Of a stretch of 64,000 nt of DNA, positions 27,891-36,775 are shown piece after piece. A program made the position numbers and the translations under genes. Within the stretch, counting starts at the first letter, position 1. Each line of letters opens with the position of its first letter. This DNA is from Kiritimatiellia bacterium (lineage in GTDB: Bacteria > Verrucomicrobiota > Kiritimatiellia > UBA8416 > YA12-FULL-48-11), in NCBI GenBank assembly GCA_028716365.1, contig JAQUPZ010000004.1, forward strand, positions 186,001-250,000, in the 5' to 3' direction. The notes beneath the pieces were generated by a model that did no database searches, had not been told where the DNA came from, and saw only the letters and a list, made by a program, of their open reading frames with translations.

Positions 27891-29057
27891 ATGAAAGAAA
27901 AAACTGTATTTATCATATCACATTGTTTTGCTCCAAATATCGGCGGAGTTGAAACACATCTCATCGATTTGACCAACCATCTTCAGGTGAAAGAGATTCC
28001 AACATTTGTGCTCACATATCAGCCGCTCGTCACAAAAGCCCGTGGGCAAACCATCGAACATCGAGGATCCGTCACGATTTGTCGTTTGCCATGGGTAGGT
28101 TTCGGCCTTTTCAACAAATTCGAATCTTTCCCTGCGATCCAGTTTGCATATCTTTTCCCTGTACTCTTTACAGCAGCGTTGTTTGTCGGACTCATAAATA
28201 AAAATAATATCTCGGTTATTCATTGTCATGGAATGATTTGCGCCGTAATTGGGCGACTTTTAAAAGCATGTTTAAACAAACGGGTGATTGTTAGCATTCA
28301 TGCAGTATATGGCTGGCTGTACAATCTAAAAGGTAATCGCCTGTTGCCACGCTTTCTTAAATGGGTTCTTGTCGGCATCGACAAGGTATTAGCCCTTTCA
28401 GAGGCATCTCGTCGGGAACTTATCGAAATGGGACTCGGCAATGCCCAAACCGGCACATTTACATACTGGGTCGACCAAACGACCTTTTGCCCGATGGATA
28501 AGACGGACTGTCGACACCGTGTAGGTCTTCTAAACAGATTTACCGTTCTTTTTGTTGGCCGAATGATTCCCGTAAAAGGTGTAGAGACGCTCCTGAAGGT
28601 TGCTACTGTTATATCCGATGTCCAATTCGTATTTGCCGGGGATGGACCGTTGGCAAGTATCGTACAAACAGCATCAAAAGCGCATGAAAATATCATATTC
28701 GCCGGTCGTGTGGATAATCGCAATCTTCCTGTTTATTATAATGCCGCCGACATACTTTGTGTGCCGTCGCAATATGAAGAAGGCTTCGGTCGAATAATCC
28801 TGGAATCGTTGTCATGTGGTTGCCCGGTGATTGCATCGCGGCGTGGTGGAATACCCGAAGCTCTGGATGAATCAGTTGGCATGCTCATTGAACCTGATAC
28901 TATTGGCATTCGGAGTGCGATTCAAAACCTTATGACTCATCCGGAAATTTTCACCTTATTACAAAACAACTGTCGTCCCTATGCCGAAAAACACTTCGGG
29001 CCTAATAATGCCGATCGAATCATAGATGCCTACCAGATTAAAAATGAAAATTCTTAA
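27891..29057 (+). CDS. GT4-family glycosyltransferase (lone + strand gene)
   Basis: 388 aa, GT-B fold. 'APNIGGVETHLIDL' is the N-terminal glycine loop; 'FVGRMIPVKGVETLL' and 'EEGFGRIILESLSCG' give the complete EX7E donor-binding motif. It transfers a sugar from a nucleotide donor to a growing glycan at the inner membrane. It is the only + strand gene between 5117 and 38335 that is intact, and it borders the decay zone that starts directly after it. A 9-base inverted repeat (29057-29065 with 29071-29079) follows the stop codon but lacks a clear T run. Confidence 0.88.
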   Translation: MKEKTVFIISHCFAPNIGGVETHLIDLTNHLQVKEIPTFVLTYQPLVTKARGQTIEHRGSVTICRLPWVGFGLFNKFESFPAIQFAYLFPVLFTAALFVGLINKNNISVIHCHGMICAVIGRLLKACLNKRVIVSIHAVYGWLYNLKGNRLLPRFLKWVLVGIDKVLALSEASRRELIEMGLGNAQTGTFTYWVDQTTFCPMDKTDCRHRVGLLNRFTVLFVGRMIPVKGVETLLKVATVISDVQFVFAGDGPLASIVQTASKAHENIIFAGRVDNRNLPVYYNAADILCVPSQYEEGFGRIILESLSCGCPVIASRRGGIPEALDESVGMLIEPDTIGIRSAIQNLMTHPEIFTLLQNNCRPYAEKHFGPNNADRIIDAYQIKNENS

Positions 29058-29067
29058 TTGGTTTTGA

Positions 29068-29230
29068 ATGAAGACCAATAAAACATTACATCCGATTATC
29101 CAATATCCAGATGGCATCTAAGGAAATTATACAAGAAAAAATCAAGAGTCATCCTGAACTATCCATGATGCCACTGGAATCCACTTACCATAATATCTAT
29201 TCTTGGATCCGATACTGTTTATTCAGTTAG
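29068..29230 (+). pseudogene. Possible frameshifted remnant after the + strand GT4 gene
   Basis: Two short frames in series look more protein-like than random: one from the ATG at 29068 ('MKTNKTLHPIIQYPDG'), the other from 29111 ('MASKEIIQEKIKSHPELS'), one base out of phase. Joined, they would give about 55 residues ending at 29230. No family is recognised. It may be a fragment of a former gene or chance; the position in a region with three other broken genes is the only support. Confidence 0.25.
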
Positions 29231-29524
29231 GATTGACGCCCCCCCGACAAGCGGTAGACTGGATGCTTATTCTTAAGAAGCTTAGATACTATCAAACTAT
29301 CATGGATTTGGTAACCTGCCATCGTAGAAACTCTAACGCATAAAGCGCCTTTGGCTTCTTCTAAAACCACTTCAGCATAATTCTTGCACCCACGAGAGGT
29401 TACGATTTTTACCGGATAACCTTCACTTGCTAAGCACCGTGAAATTGCCAAGAACAATAATGGAACTCCTCCATAATCCCGAGTTGAAGAAAATGGATTG
29501 GGGAAATAGTACGATTTGCGACAT
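29227..29524 (-). pseudogene. N-terminal remnant of a glycosyltransferase with frameshift
   Basis: The ATG at 29524 has AAGGAG upstream, one base after the previous stop. That frame is soon lost, but a second frame, one base out of phase, reads 'KSYYFPNPFSSTRDYGGV' then 'PLLFLAISRCLASEGYPV', the pattern of a GT-B glycosyltransferase N-terminus. It runs to 29227 and ends just after a G7 tract (C7 at 29239-29245 on the + strand). Adding or removing one G extends it only a few codons. The catalytic C-terminal domain is absent. I therefore read it as a truncated, frameshifted gene rather than an expressed protein. Confidence 0.65.
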
Positions 29525-29525
29525 G

Positions 29526-30260
29526 TTAACGATACTCCTTAAAACCTGTGCTGATCAGAAAATGACCGTGCCACCGGTCAATCGTACAAAGCAAATCTGA
29601 CACACTACCCCAAAACGGTAAATATGCACGTGACCACACACTCACTTTTTTGAATCCGGTATTCAACAAAAAGTCTTTCATACCACCATATGCCAAAACA
29701 CGAATATGACTCCCGGGGGTCATCCCCATCTTTTCCTGTTGATTCTCCTTTTGCATGTTCTTGTACCAGATCAGAGGATTACCAAGACTCCACCCACACA
29801 TGTTTGTTGTTGAAAAAGGTTACCAACCGAAAATAAGTGCAAATATATTTGCCCAAGAAGCAAAATTTTCCGTCATTATAATAATCTGCCCACCAGGCTT
29901 CAGACACCGATGACATTCTTCGAGATACACACGTGTATTTGTAATATGTTCAATGTTCTGACTCGATAATATTAAATCAAACCGGTCACTCTCAAAGCTC
30001 CATTTTTCTTTAAGATCAATATTAGAGCATCGGATTCCACGTGCCTCACAACGAGGAAGCATTCCAGGATCGATTTCGATTCCGTAAATCTTTCTGGCGC
30101 CAGCTCGCGATGCAAAAGTCGTAGTAAGTGATCCATTCCCGCAGCCAATATCAAGAAATTGTTCAACAGGTCGCGGCGCTATAATCTTCAAACCCAAACG
30201 ATTACAACGTTCCAAGCCATCCGCAAAAATAATAGAAGCTATCTTTTCAAACACACTCAT
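29526..30260 (-). pseudogene. Class I SAM methyltransferase interrupted by one in-frame stop
   Basis: The two halves are in one frame. The N-terminal half has the SAM loop 'LDIGCGNGSLT', 'GIEIDPG' and 'SSQNIEHI'; the C-terminal half continues 'PFSTTNMCGWSLGNPL' and ends at 29526. They are separated only by TAA at 29820-29822, within '...LIFGW-stop-PFST...'. Related methyltransferases commonly read 'GWQPFST' here, so a single C-to-T change (CAA to TAA) explains the break. Restored length would be about 243 residues, normal for the family. A sequencing error or very recent inactivation is possible. Its expected role is methylation of a sugar or lipid intermediate. Confidence 0.8.
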
Positions 30261-30299
30261 TTTTCTCTCACCAATACCGAATATTTATTCAGAAAGGAA

Positions 30300-30980
30300 T
30301 CATTTGTCAGGTTCTGCCTCAAGATAAAAACTGATTTCTTTGTGTGCATCAAGATAACGCACATCATCCATATTACTTTCCAGAAATGTTTTTTGTTTAA
30401 TATTTTTAAAATGTTGATATGCCAGAATTTTACCGAAACTCTCCTTGTTATACATCCATTTATGCCTTCGTAGAAAATGCTCCTTGAGTTTTTCAGTCAG
30501 TAATGGCCTCTTTCCTGTATTCATTTCGTATGGGAAAAAATTCGAGACAAACATATCGGCGTATGTTGGCGCAACCACATCGTCTGGGAATATTTCCGAG
30601 AATGCTCTAATATTACTTTTAACATACGCATCAATGATACGATCCAAGTCGGGAAGAACTATTCTTATCAGTCCAGAAGTTTTCAGTACTCGATGACATT
30701 CCTTCAATAACGCAAATACCTCGTGTCGGTATAGATGTTCAAGAAAGTGACTCGTATATATATAATCTACCGAATTATCCTCTAAAGGAATTCCTTTTCT
30801 GCAGTCATGCAGTATAATCGGAGGCCATTTAATATTAAGATAACCCGAAGGCAGTAAACCGATATTAACCAACAACCGTATTATTATTGGATACTTAGAG
30901 AGCCGCGCCACGATGGAATTATCATAGTTTAACCATCCATCCAAACCCACAAAACCACTGCCTAAGTTTACTTTGATCAT
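30300..30980 (-). CDS. Class I SAM-dependent methyltransferase-like protein
   Basis: 226 aa. 'NLGSGFVGLDGW' is the glycine-rich SAM loop, 'SVDYIYTSHFLEHL' and 'ECHRVLKTSGLIRIVLPD' match motifs of Methyltransf_11-type proteins common in O-antigen loci. It is intact, although the genes on both sides are broken. It lies 5 bases downstream of the broken methyltransferase at 30986-31640. The substrate is unknown; a sugar hydroxyl or carboxyl is likely from context. Confidence 0.82.
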   Translation of the reverse strand: MIKVNLGSGFVGLDGWLNYDNSIVARLSKYPIIIRLLVNIGLLPSGYLNIKWPPIILHDCRKGIPLEDNSVDYIYTSHFLEHLYRHEVFALLKECHRVLKTSGLIRIVLPDLDRIIDAYVKSNIRAFSEIFPDDVVAPTYADMFVSNFFPYEMNTGKRPLLTEKLKEHFLRRHKWMYNKESFGKILAYQHFKNIKQKTFLESNMDDVRYLDAHKEISFYLEAEPDK

Positions 30981-30985
30981 ACAAT

Positions 30986-31640
30986 TCAGCTTCTTTCTTC
31001 CCCTGTTTTCTTTTCCTTTTTAAACAAGTGAATTTCCCAATAATTGGCCAAGGGACTAAAGGATTCAGGCACCGATTCGAAATAAAAGAAAACAGGACCA
31101 CCATGGATTCCTAAAACTAATGGAATGACGTCATATTTATTAAATAAGGAACGAGCAAGTAATTCTTCAATATCTTTCTTCACGTATTCCCTTTGATTTT
31201 CCAATAAGGAAATTTGCGTTTTCCAGTAAAAGCCTCGATAATACGGCGCGTGAATCTTTGTCTGTTTGGTGTATTTATCAGCGCCACACCATCCGACGTG
31301 AGTACTTTATACAATTCATCAAGTGCTTTCAAGTCATCGGGAACATGTTCGATCACATGACTTGCAACGACTATATCAATATTTCCAGGTGTGATGATCG
31401 AAGACAATTGCCGCCAGTCACCTGTTACATATTTGACATTTTCGAAATCGCTAGGTGTTCGCTCCGGCATTAGTTCCAGTCCCGTAAGAGATTTACAGTA
31501 TCGGCATAATTCGCGTGTTCGTTCCGGCCTTGATGCACCGATTTCAAGCACCAATGACGATTTTGTAACATATCGTTTATAGGCCTGTACCAAAACCACC
31601 AGTCATAGTTGAATTTGTTACGACCAGTACAATATTTCAT
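30986..31640 (-). pseudogene. SAM methyltransferase with two frameshifts
   Basis: The start ATG at 31640 overlaps the stop of the YfhO-like gene (ATGA), so it was translationally coupled. The protein is spread over three frames: 'MKYCTGRNKFNYDWWFWY' at the start, then 'AYKRYVTKSSLVLEIGAS' with 'VVASHVIEHVPDDLKALDEL', then 'NQREYVKKDIEELLARS' to the end. Each change fits loss of one base, near 31583 and near 31201 (a GGAAAA run). Joined, they give about 218 residues with normal methyltransferase order. Two independent single-base losses may be real decay or read errors at short homopolymers. Confidence 0.75.
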
Positions 31641-34183
31641 AGTATCTGCGACCTTCGCATGTAAGCAAACTCTACCACCCATACAATAAACACTAGAACA
31701 GCGACTGCAATAGACGCCGAAAAAGGATTATATATATTGCCTTTGTATTTCATACTTATCTCATGTGTACCTGCGGGTACCGGTACAGCCATAAAAATCC
31801 CGTCGGCTCGCATTACAGAAACCTTAGAATTGTCCACCATCGCCTTCCATTTGGAATTATAATAATCATTTATCATCACCAATCCATCGATTGCTGCCGA
31901 ACATTTTATTCGAATCTTACTACCACTATATTTTACAACTGTACATTGACCTGTTATGTTCGATGTATTGGCATTACCTTTCGCGAATGATTCCGTATTA
32001 CCGTTTTTCGCGATAATAATAGTTTTGGCCACATCAAAATCCTTTGACGCAAGAAGGTTCATGGAGTCATCTAACGTCGCCAACTTAACATCTCCGTACC
32101 ACGATGCCACAGGAATAGCATCTGGATACTCGTAAATTCTAAAGTTTCCGGTATTACCTCCTGTAACCCAAACAGGAATTACAGAAGAACCAGTTGTTGA
32201 TTCTGTCCGAAAATCGAAACATTTCACCGCCTTAACCCTATTACCCAGCATTTTTATTAATTCTGACTCCAATTCCTTCGGCAATATCAAGTTTCTAATT
32301 CCAAGTAATTGCCACAAACGCGCAGGATCACGTCCAACTTTTTGATAAAACTCTTCGATATCTTTCTTAGGCCTTGATGATGCTGGAACATCTGCGCTTC
32401 TTACTTCAAAGAAAGGAATCAATAAATTATTCCAATAATTGAATATATTCCAGTTATGAGGAATAAATTTTACCCGATAGTTAGGATAAGTTTTCAGATA
32501 ATCAAAGACACAATTTGATTGATATAATTTTCTCCATTCCTCGTATTTCACATAATGTCGATTAGTGTTAAGGAAGTCACTCGCCAGCATTATCAAGAGA
32601 AACCCGGCACAGATTTGTAAAATAATTCGTTTACCGGCAAAACGCGACATAAGAACCCACGCCAAAATGACAAATAATAATGACAATACTAAACTCGTAA
32701 GAATCCCATTGAGCATTGCCATTTGAATCCCTTGATACTGTTGTCCGAATCCTTCTCTGGTCAATTTTTCCTGTAAAGCGTTTGTCCATGGTGGAGTCAG
32801 ACAAGAAAGGAGAAATATTCCCGCAAATATACCTGATACGATGAGGAGCACTTTTAAGCCAAGCCGTGACGTACCTTCTCTCGATGACAATGTTCTCTCT
32901 ACCGAATCAACCCCATGCGCCGATAATATCGCAAGCGCCAGGGAAACAAGATGCATAAATTTGACGGGGTTTCGTATGGATGCCATTACCGGCAACATAT
33001 AGAAACCCTTATAAAGCGGCAACGGCGCAGAATTGCCCATGGCAAGCAAAAGAGCAATTATTCCAATCACACCCCAGAAAATACCATCAAACGCTTTAGT
33101 TACATTTTCCGGGTTCTCATTACGACGCTTCGTAAATACAATCAGACTTATAAAAAAACCTGTCAGTGACAAAATAGTTGTTACAATTCCTGTATATTCA
33201 TTTGTCTGCGTGAAATTACGAAATCCCTTACCTGTCTGTTCCCACCCTGCACTCCTTCCCATTTTTCCCCAGTAAGGTGCACCGGAATCCCATGAATCCC
33301 AACCATAGTAAGAAGAGCAAACTAGTTTTATCAATTCATCCGAAGGTAGGCTCCATTGGGTGGCCCATTCCCATTTTGCCTGTTCACTCATCTGCTCAAC
33401 AACTTCATTACCTTTTTGCGGTTTAAGAACATCCAATACCGGCTTGGTAACACCGAGTGCAAGTACACCACTAACTATAAGTGGAGCTATAAGTAGAACT
33501 AATTGTTTTCCATCAAAAGACTTTTTTCGTATCGGCTCATAAATCAAATCTTTAATCCAAAATGAAACAACCCCGATAAGTACCAGCATGCTTGTGTCAC
33601 GTCCCCACGCCAATGCTAAGCCAGTGCACAAGCCGGCAGATATGGTATATGTCCATTTCCAACTCCTGTTCCTCTTTGATCGTTCCATTAACCATAATGC
33701 GACAACAATATAAGCTACCCCCATTAACTTGCCTAAATGTCCAGCTTTTACCATGGAAACCAGAGTTGTACTGAAGCCCATCGAAATTCCACCGACTAAG
33801 GCCGCAAAAAAACTGAATCTACGTTCACGCAAAAAAAGAAACATACACAAAGCTGAAAAGAAAATGGCGACTGCTGCCATTATTTCATGAGCTTTTCCTT
33901 CCGGGAAAAACCAGTATACCAATATATTCCAATCGCCAATCAATATTGGGCCAAGAGAACCTAAACCTACCTCCGGCCATAAAGAAGAACATACTTTCTC
34001 TTTAATCATAGCTTTGAATTGATGCGCAATATAGGATGGCATATCACCGCCATCCACCGACCAGTCAGGGTTAAATAGACGGCTAAATGTCATCAATGAC
34101 AGGATAAGGATGAGAAGAATTGCCCAAAGATTTTGCCATTGTTTCTGTCGATGCTCAGTTTTATCAATCTGTATATCGGTCAT
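31637..34183 (-). CDS. YfhO-like large polytopic membrane protein
   Basis: 848 aa. About 13 membrane segments fill most of the protein; a soluble C-terminal domain of about 250 residues is followed by one last membrane segment. 'SVDGGDMPSYIAHQ' in the first loop and 'LALAWGRDTSM' resemble YfhO-type proteins, GT-C-fold relatives linked to glycosylation of envelope polymers. The C-terminal 'RVKFIPHNWNIFNYW' and 'GLVMINDYYNSKWKAMVD' stretches match the family's periplasmic domain. It starts the second - strand block after a GT2 gene and ends in a 4-base overlap with the broken methyltransferase gene. Confidence 0.75.
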   Translation of the reverse strand: MTDIQIDKTEHRQKQWQNLWAILLILILSLMTFSRLFNPDWSVDGGDMPSYIAHQFKAMIKEKVCSSLWPEVGLGSLGPILIGDWNILVYWFFPEGKAHEIMAAVAIFFSALCMFLFLRERRFSFFAALVGGISMGFSTTLVSMVKAGHLGKLMGVAYIVVALWLMERSKRNRSWKWTYTISAGLCTGLALAWGRDTSMLVLIGVVSFWIKDLIYEPIRKKSFDGKQLVLLIAPLIVSGVLALGVTKPVLDVLKPQKGNEVVEQMSEQAKWEWATQWSLPSDELIKLVCSSYYGWDSWDSGAPYWGKMGRSAGWEQTGKGFRNFTQTNEYTGIVTTILSLTGFFISLIVFTKRRNENPENVTKAFDGIFWGVIGIIALLLAMGNSAPLPLYKGFYMLPVMASIRNPVKFMHLVSLALAILSAHGVDSVERTLSSREGTSRLGLKVLLIVSGIFAGIFLLSCLTPPWTNALQEKLTREGFGQQYQGIQMAMLNGILTSLVLSLLFVILAWVLMSRFAGKRIILQICAGFLLIMLASDFLNTNRHYVKYEEWRKLYQSNCVFDYLKTYPNYRVKFIPHNWNIFNYWNNLLIPFFEVRSADVPASSRPKKDIEEFYQKVGRDPARLWQLLGIRNLILPKELESELIKMLGNRVKAVKCFDFRTESTTGSSVIPVWVTGGNTGNFRIYEYPDAIPVASWYGDVKLATLDDSMNLLASKDFDVAKTIIIAKNGNTESFAKGNANTSNITGQCTVVKYSGSKIRIKCSAAIDGLVMINDYYNSKWKAMVDNSKVSVMRADGIFMAVPVPAGTHEISMKYKGNIYNPFSASIAVAVLVFIVWVVEFAYMRRSQIL

Positions 34184-34192
34184 TCCATTCCT

Positions 34193-35041
34193 TTAACGGT
34201 TATTCTTTTGCAAATTAAACTGATCACGAATATAACCATAACACATTCCAGAAAATCCTGTGACGTAGGTCAATGCCTTCCCGAATATCAGTGCCGTAAA
34301 AAGTAAAGGATGAACACCGATCAGCTTAAGATGTTTCAAATAAGCTGGTCGTAATGGATTAAACTGTCGAACAGTCGCCGTCTTGAATTTCCGCCAATAA
34401 AGGTATGCCGTCTGGCAATAGTAAAATTGCTTCCTTGCCGCTTCAAGAATTGTACAACTTTCATGATGATATATAAATGTTTCTTTTGCGACACGATGTC
34501 GAAAACCCGCCATAAGAAGTCTTGTATGGATATTGTAATCTTCCGAGAAAAGAATTTCTTCGTCGTATCCGCCGACAGCATCGAAAGCCACACGTGTCAT
34601 GAATCGTGCCCCACAACGGTCCAGATCATCATCTATTACGATCTTTTCCAACGCGCGTGCGTGAGCCCACAGTGTTGTCCCCGTTGATCGTTCAGGAATG
34701 GATAACAGATCGAACTTCTCCTGTTCTGCTATACGAACAAGCGTAGAAACAGTTTTCGGCATCATTTCCATATCGGAATCAAGCTGAATCAAGTATTTTG
34801 TATTTGAGATTGCAACCCCTTTATTCCGGCTGACATGTCGTTCTGCAGGAAGTTCCAACAACTTGACAAATGGGAAAGCGTTACATACCTCCTGCGTACC
34901 ATCGGTACTCAAGGCATCCACAACAACAACTGAAATCATATTTATCGGATAATCTTGTACCGCCACACTCTGCAGAAGTCTTTTCATTTCCACGGCGCGA
35001 TTGCGTACGGGAACAATTATTGCTACAGCCGGTTGGTCCAT
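34193..35041 (-). CDS. Family 2 glycosyltransferase
   Basis: 282 aa from the ATG at 35041, which has AAAGGA seven bases upstream; the GTG eight codons earlier is less likely. GT-A fold: 'AIIVPVRNRAVEM', 'VVVDALSTDGT', the metal-binding 'QLDSDMEM' (DxD), and 'GARFMTRVAFDAVGGYDE' with 'FSEDYNIHTRL' as the acceptor-side ED motif. One hydrophobic stretch near the C-terminus suggests membrane contact. It lies 47 bases downstream of hddA and 9 before the YfhO-like gene, so it may add the heptose or a following residue. Confidence 0.87.
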   Translation of the reverse strand: MDQPAVAIIVPVRNRAVEMKRLLQSVAVQDYPINMISVVVVDALSTDGTQEVCNAFPFVKLLELPAERHVSRNKGVAISNTKYLIQLDSDMEMMPKTVSTLVRIAEQEKFDLLSIPERSTGTTLWAHARALEKIVIDDDLDRCGARFMTRVAFDAVGGYDEEILFSEDYNIHTRLLMAGFRHRVAKETFIYHHESCTILEAARKQFYYCQTAYLYWRKFKTATVRQFNPLRPAYLKHLKLIGVHPLLFTALIFGKALTYVTGFSGMCYGYIRDQFNLQKNNR

Positions 35042-35088
35042 TAAATGTCCTTTAACTTGATCCACATGTCTACAATGAAGGTAACTGG

Positions 35089-36060
35089 TTACGATAAATA
35101 AATGATTTTACTACCTTGAGGTTCAAAATCAAATGGGATATGTCGCAAATCCGAAAGCGCTTCGGCCACAGCGCGTTGCTTATCTGGTTCAACAAAAAAA
35201 AGCAGAAAACCACCACCGCCAGCTCCAAGCAGTTTTCCCCCAGCAGCACCAGATTTTCGAGCCTTATCATACCATCCATCAATGGCATTATTAGTTATTT
35301 TATCGCCCATTTCACGTTTTAACATCCAACTTTCATGTAAAATTGGTCCAATTGCACCAACATCCTGATTCTTCAATAATATGCTATGAAGTTCTTCTGC
35401 CAGTTCCACCATCCGATCCCAGTTTTTAATTTTTTCAGGTATATGTTTTTTCTGATCATTAAGAACATCCCTCGCACTTCTAACCCCCGAACAATGGAAG
35501 AGCATTAATCGCTCGTGGAATTTCATTCTAGTTTCCGCCGAACATATTACCGGATCAACAAAAACAGTTTCGTCAGGATTGAAACGAATAAACTGCAATC
35601 CTCCATATGCAGCAATATATTGGTCCTGCTTACCAACTGGTTCTGCAAGTCTATTCATCTCAATCGCACATGCTTCTACTGCTAATCGCTCGCTTGGAAC
35701 ATATTCACCTTTAAAAGCGTGCAGGGCATGCAAAAGACCCACCGAAAAAGTACTGGACGAACCAAGGCCTGCTTGTGCGGGAATGTCTGAAACAGAGGTA
35801 ATTTCTATACCACCCAAAATATCCGTCAGCTTAAGGGCTTCGCGAATAATTGGATGTACAATCGATTCAATATTATCTACGAGCTCAGTTTGTGAGTATT
35901 TTAGTCTTATTCTATTATCGAATGGCTGATGGACCGAAATATACATGTATTTATTGATTGCTGTACTTAATACACATCCACTCTTTTTACGATAATAGTC
36001 AGGCAAATCTGTTCCGCCTCCCGCAAAACTTATCCTGAAAGGTGTCCTTGAAATAATCAT
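35089..36060 (-). CDS. hddA: D-glycero-alpha-D-manno-heptose 7-phosphate kinase
   Basis: 323 aa GHMP kinase. Phosphorylates heptose-7-phosphate at C1 in the GDP-heptose pathway. 'RTPFRISFAGGGTDLPDYY', 'GLGSSSTF' (ATP loop) and 'LGAGGGGFLLFF' are all present. It overlaps hddC by four bases (ATGA), and gmhA is the next gene upstream, giving the standard gmhA-hddC-hddA set. A second, diverged copy lies at 7694-8677. Here the C-terminal glycine motif is written with mixed glycine codons and has no long G run, unlike the other copy. Confidence 0.9.
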   Translation of the reverse strand: MIISRTPFRISFAGGGTDLPDYYRKKSGCVLSTAINKYMYISVHQPFDNRIRLKYSQTELVDNIESIVHPIIREALKLTDILGGIEITSVSDIPAQAGLGSSSTFSVGLLHALHAFKGEYVPSERLAVEACAIEMNRLAEPVGKQDQYIAAYGGLQFIRFNPDETVFVDPVICSAETRMKFHERLMLFHCSGVRSARDVLNDQKKHIPEKIKNWDRMVELAEELHSILLKNQDVGAIGPILHESWMLKREMGDKITNNAIDGWYDKARKSGAAGGKLLGAGGGGFLLFFVEPDKQRAVAEALSDLRHIPFDFEPQGSKIIYLS

Positions 36061-36764
36061 TTTTTCATTACCTCTTCAAATTCACGAAGCCTGGCTGGTG
36101 TACCGATGTCATAAAAACGCTGTCGCGTCAGATATGAACCAAACCGCCCGGCCGCAATAAGTTTCGGATAAACTTCATCTTCTAATGAGCATACCCTGCC
36201 CGACGGAATAAGTTCAACTACAACATTCCGCTTTATTGCAAGCACACCTGCATCGACATGTGTAAGTTGATCTTCTTGCCGTCCTTTCTGATACTGAAGC
36301 AACAAGCCATCCTTACCAACCTTTACATTGTTCGCAACATCGGTATTCGAAGCATTATCATAAACCGTCATCATCGCATCCAGGCCTGACCCCCTGAACC
36401 TGTCCATGAATTCGATATAATTCATATCGAGGTATGAATCTCCGTTGATAATAAGAAATTCACTTGCCAGCATATCGCAAGCGTGTTGCAATGCTCCTGC
36501 CGTCCCAAGAGGTGAAGGTTCCACGGAATACGACACCGAGATTCCCTCGATGATCCGTACCTCATTGAGAAAATTGACAACAACTTCGCTCTTGTAGGAG
36601 AGCAGAAACAGCATATCCTGCAAACCTCTCCTTTTTAACATCTGTATTAGATGATGAAGAAACGGTTTCCCCTCAACCTTGATCATTGGTTTCGGAACAG
36701 TCGAGTCAACAGATCGGAGCCTTGTACCTAATCCGCCTGATAAGATTACAGCTTGTATTGACAT
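36057..36764 (-). CDS. hddC: D-glycero-alpha-D-manno-heptose 1-phosphate guanylyltransferase
   Basis: 235 aa nucleotidyltransferase. Forms GDP-D-glycero-alpha-D-manno-heptose from GTP and the sugar 1-phosphate. 'LSGGLGTRLRSV' with 'PKPMIKVEGKPF' is the nucleotide-binding signature, and 'INGDSYLD' holds the metal-binding Asp. The Arg-Ser-Val following the GTRL motif is typical of HddC. Overlap with hddA (4 bases) and spacing of 11 bases to gmhA support one operon. A related mannose-1-phosphate or glucose-1-phosphate enzyme is possible from sequence alone but unlikely in this context. Confidence 0.88.
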   Translation of the reverse strand: MSIQAVILSGGLGTRLRSVDSTVPKPMIKVEGKPFLHHLIQMLKRRGLQDMLFLLSYKSEVVVNFLNEVRIIEGISVSYSVEPSPLGTAGALQHACDMLASEFLIINGDSYLDMNYIEFMDRFRGSGLDAMMTVYDNASNTDVANNVKVGKDGLLLQYQKGRQEDQLTHVDAGVLAIKRNVVVELIPSGRVCSLEDEVYPKLIAAGRFGSYLTRQRFYDIGTPARLREFEEVMKK

Positions 36765-36775
36765 AGCATATGAGA

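Noticed and set aside
29057-29079. Inverted repeat after the + strand GT4 gene as a terminator
   Set aside because: Nine-pair arms with one wobble, but no T run follows, so terminator function is not supported.
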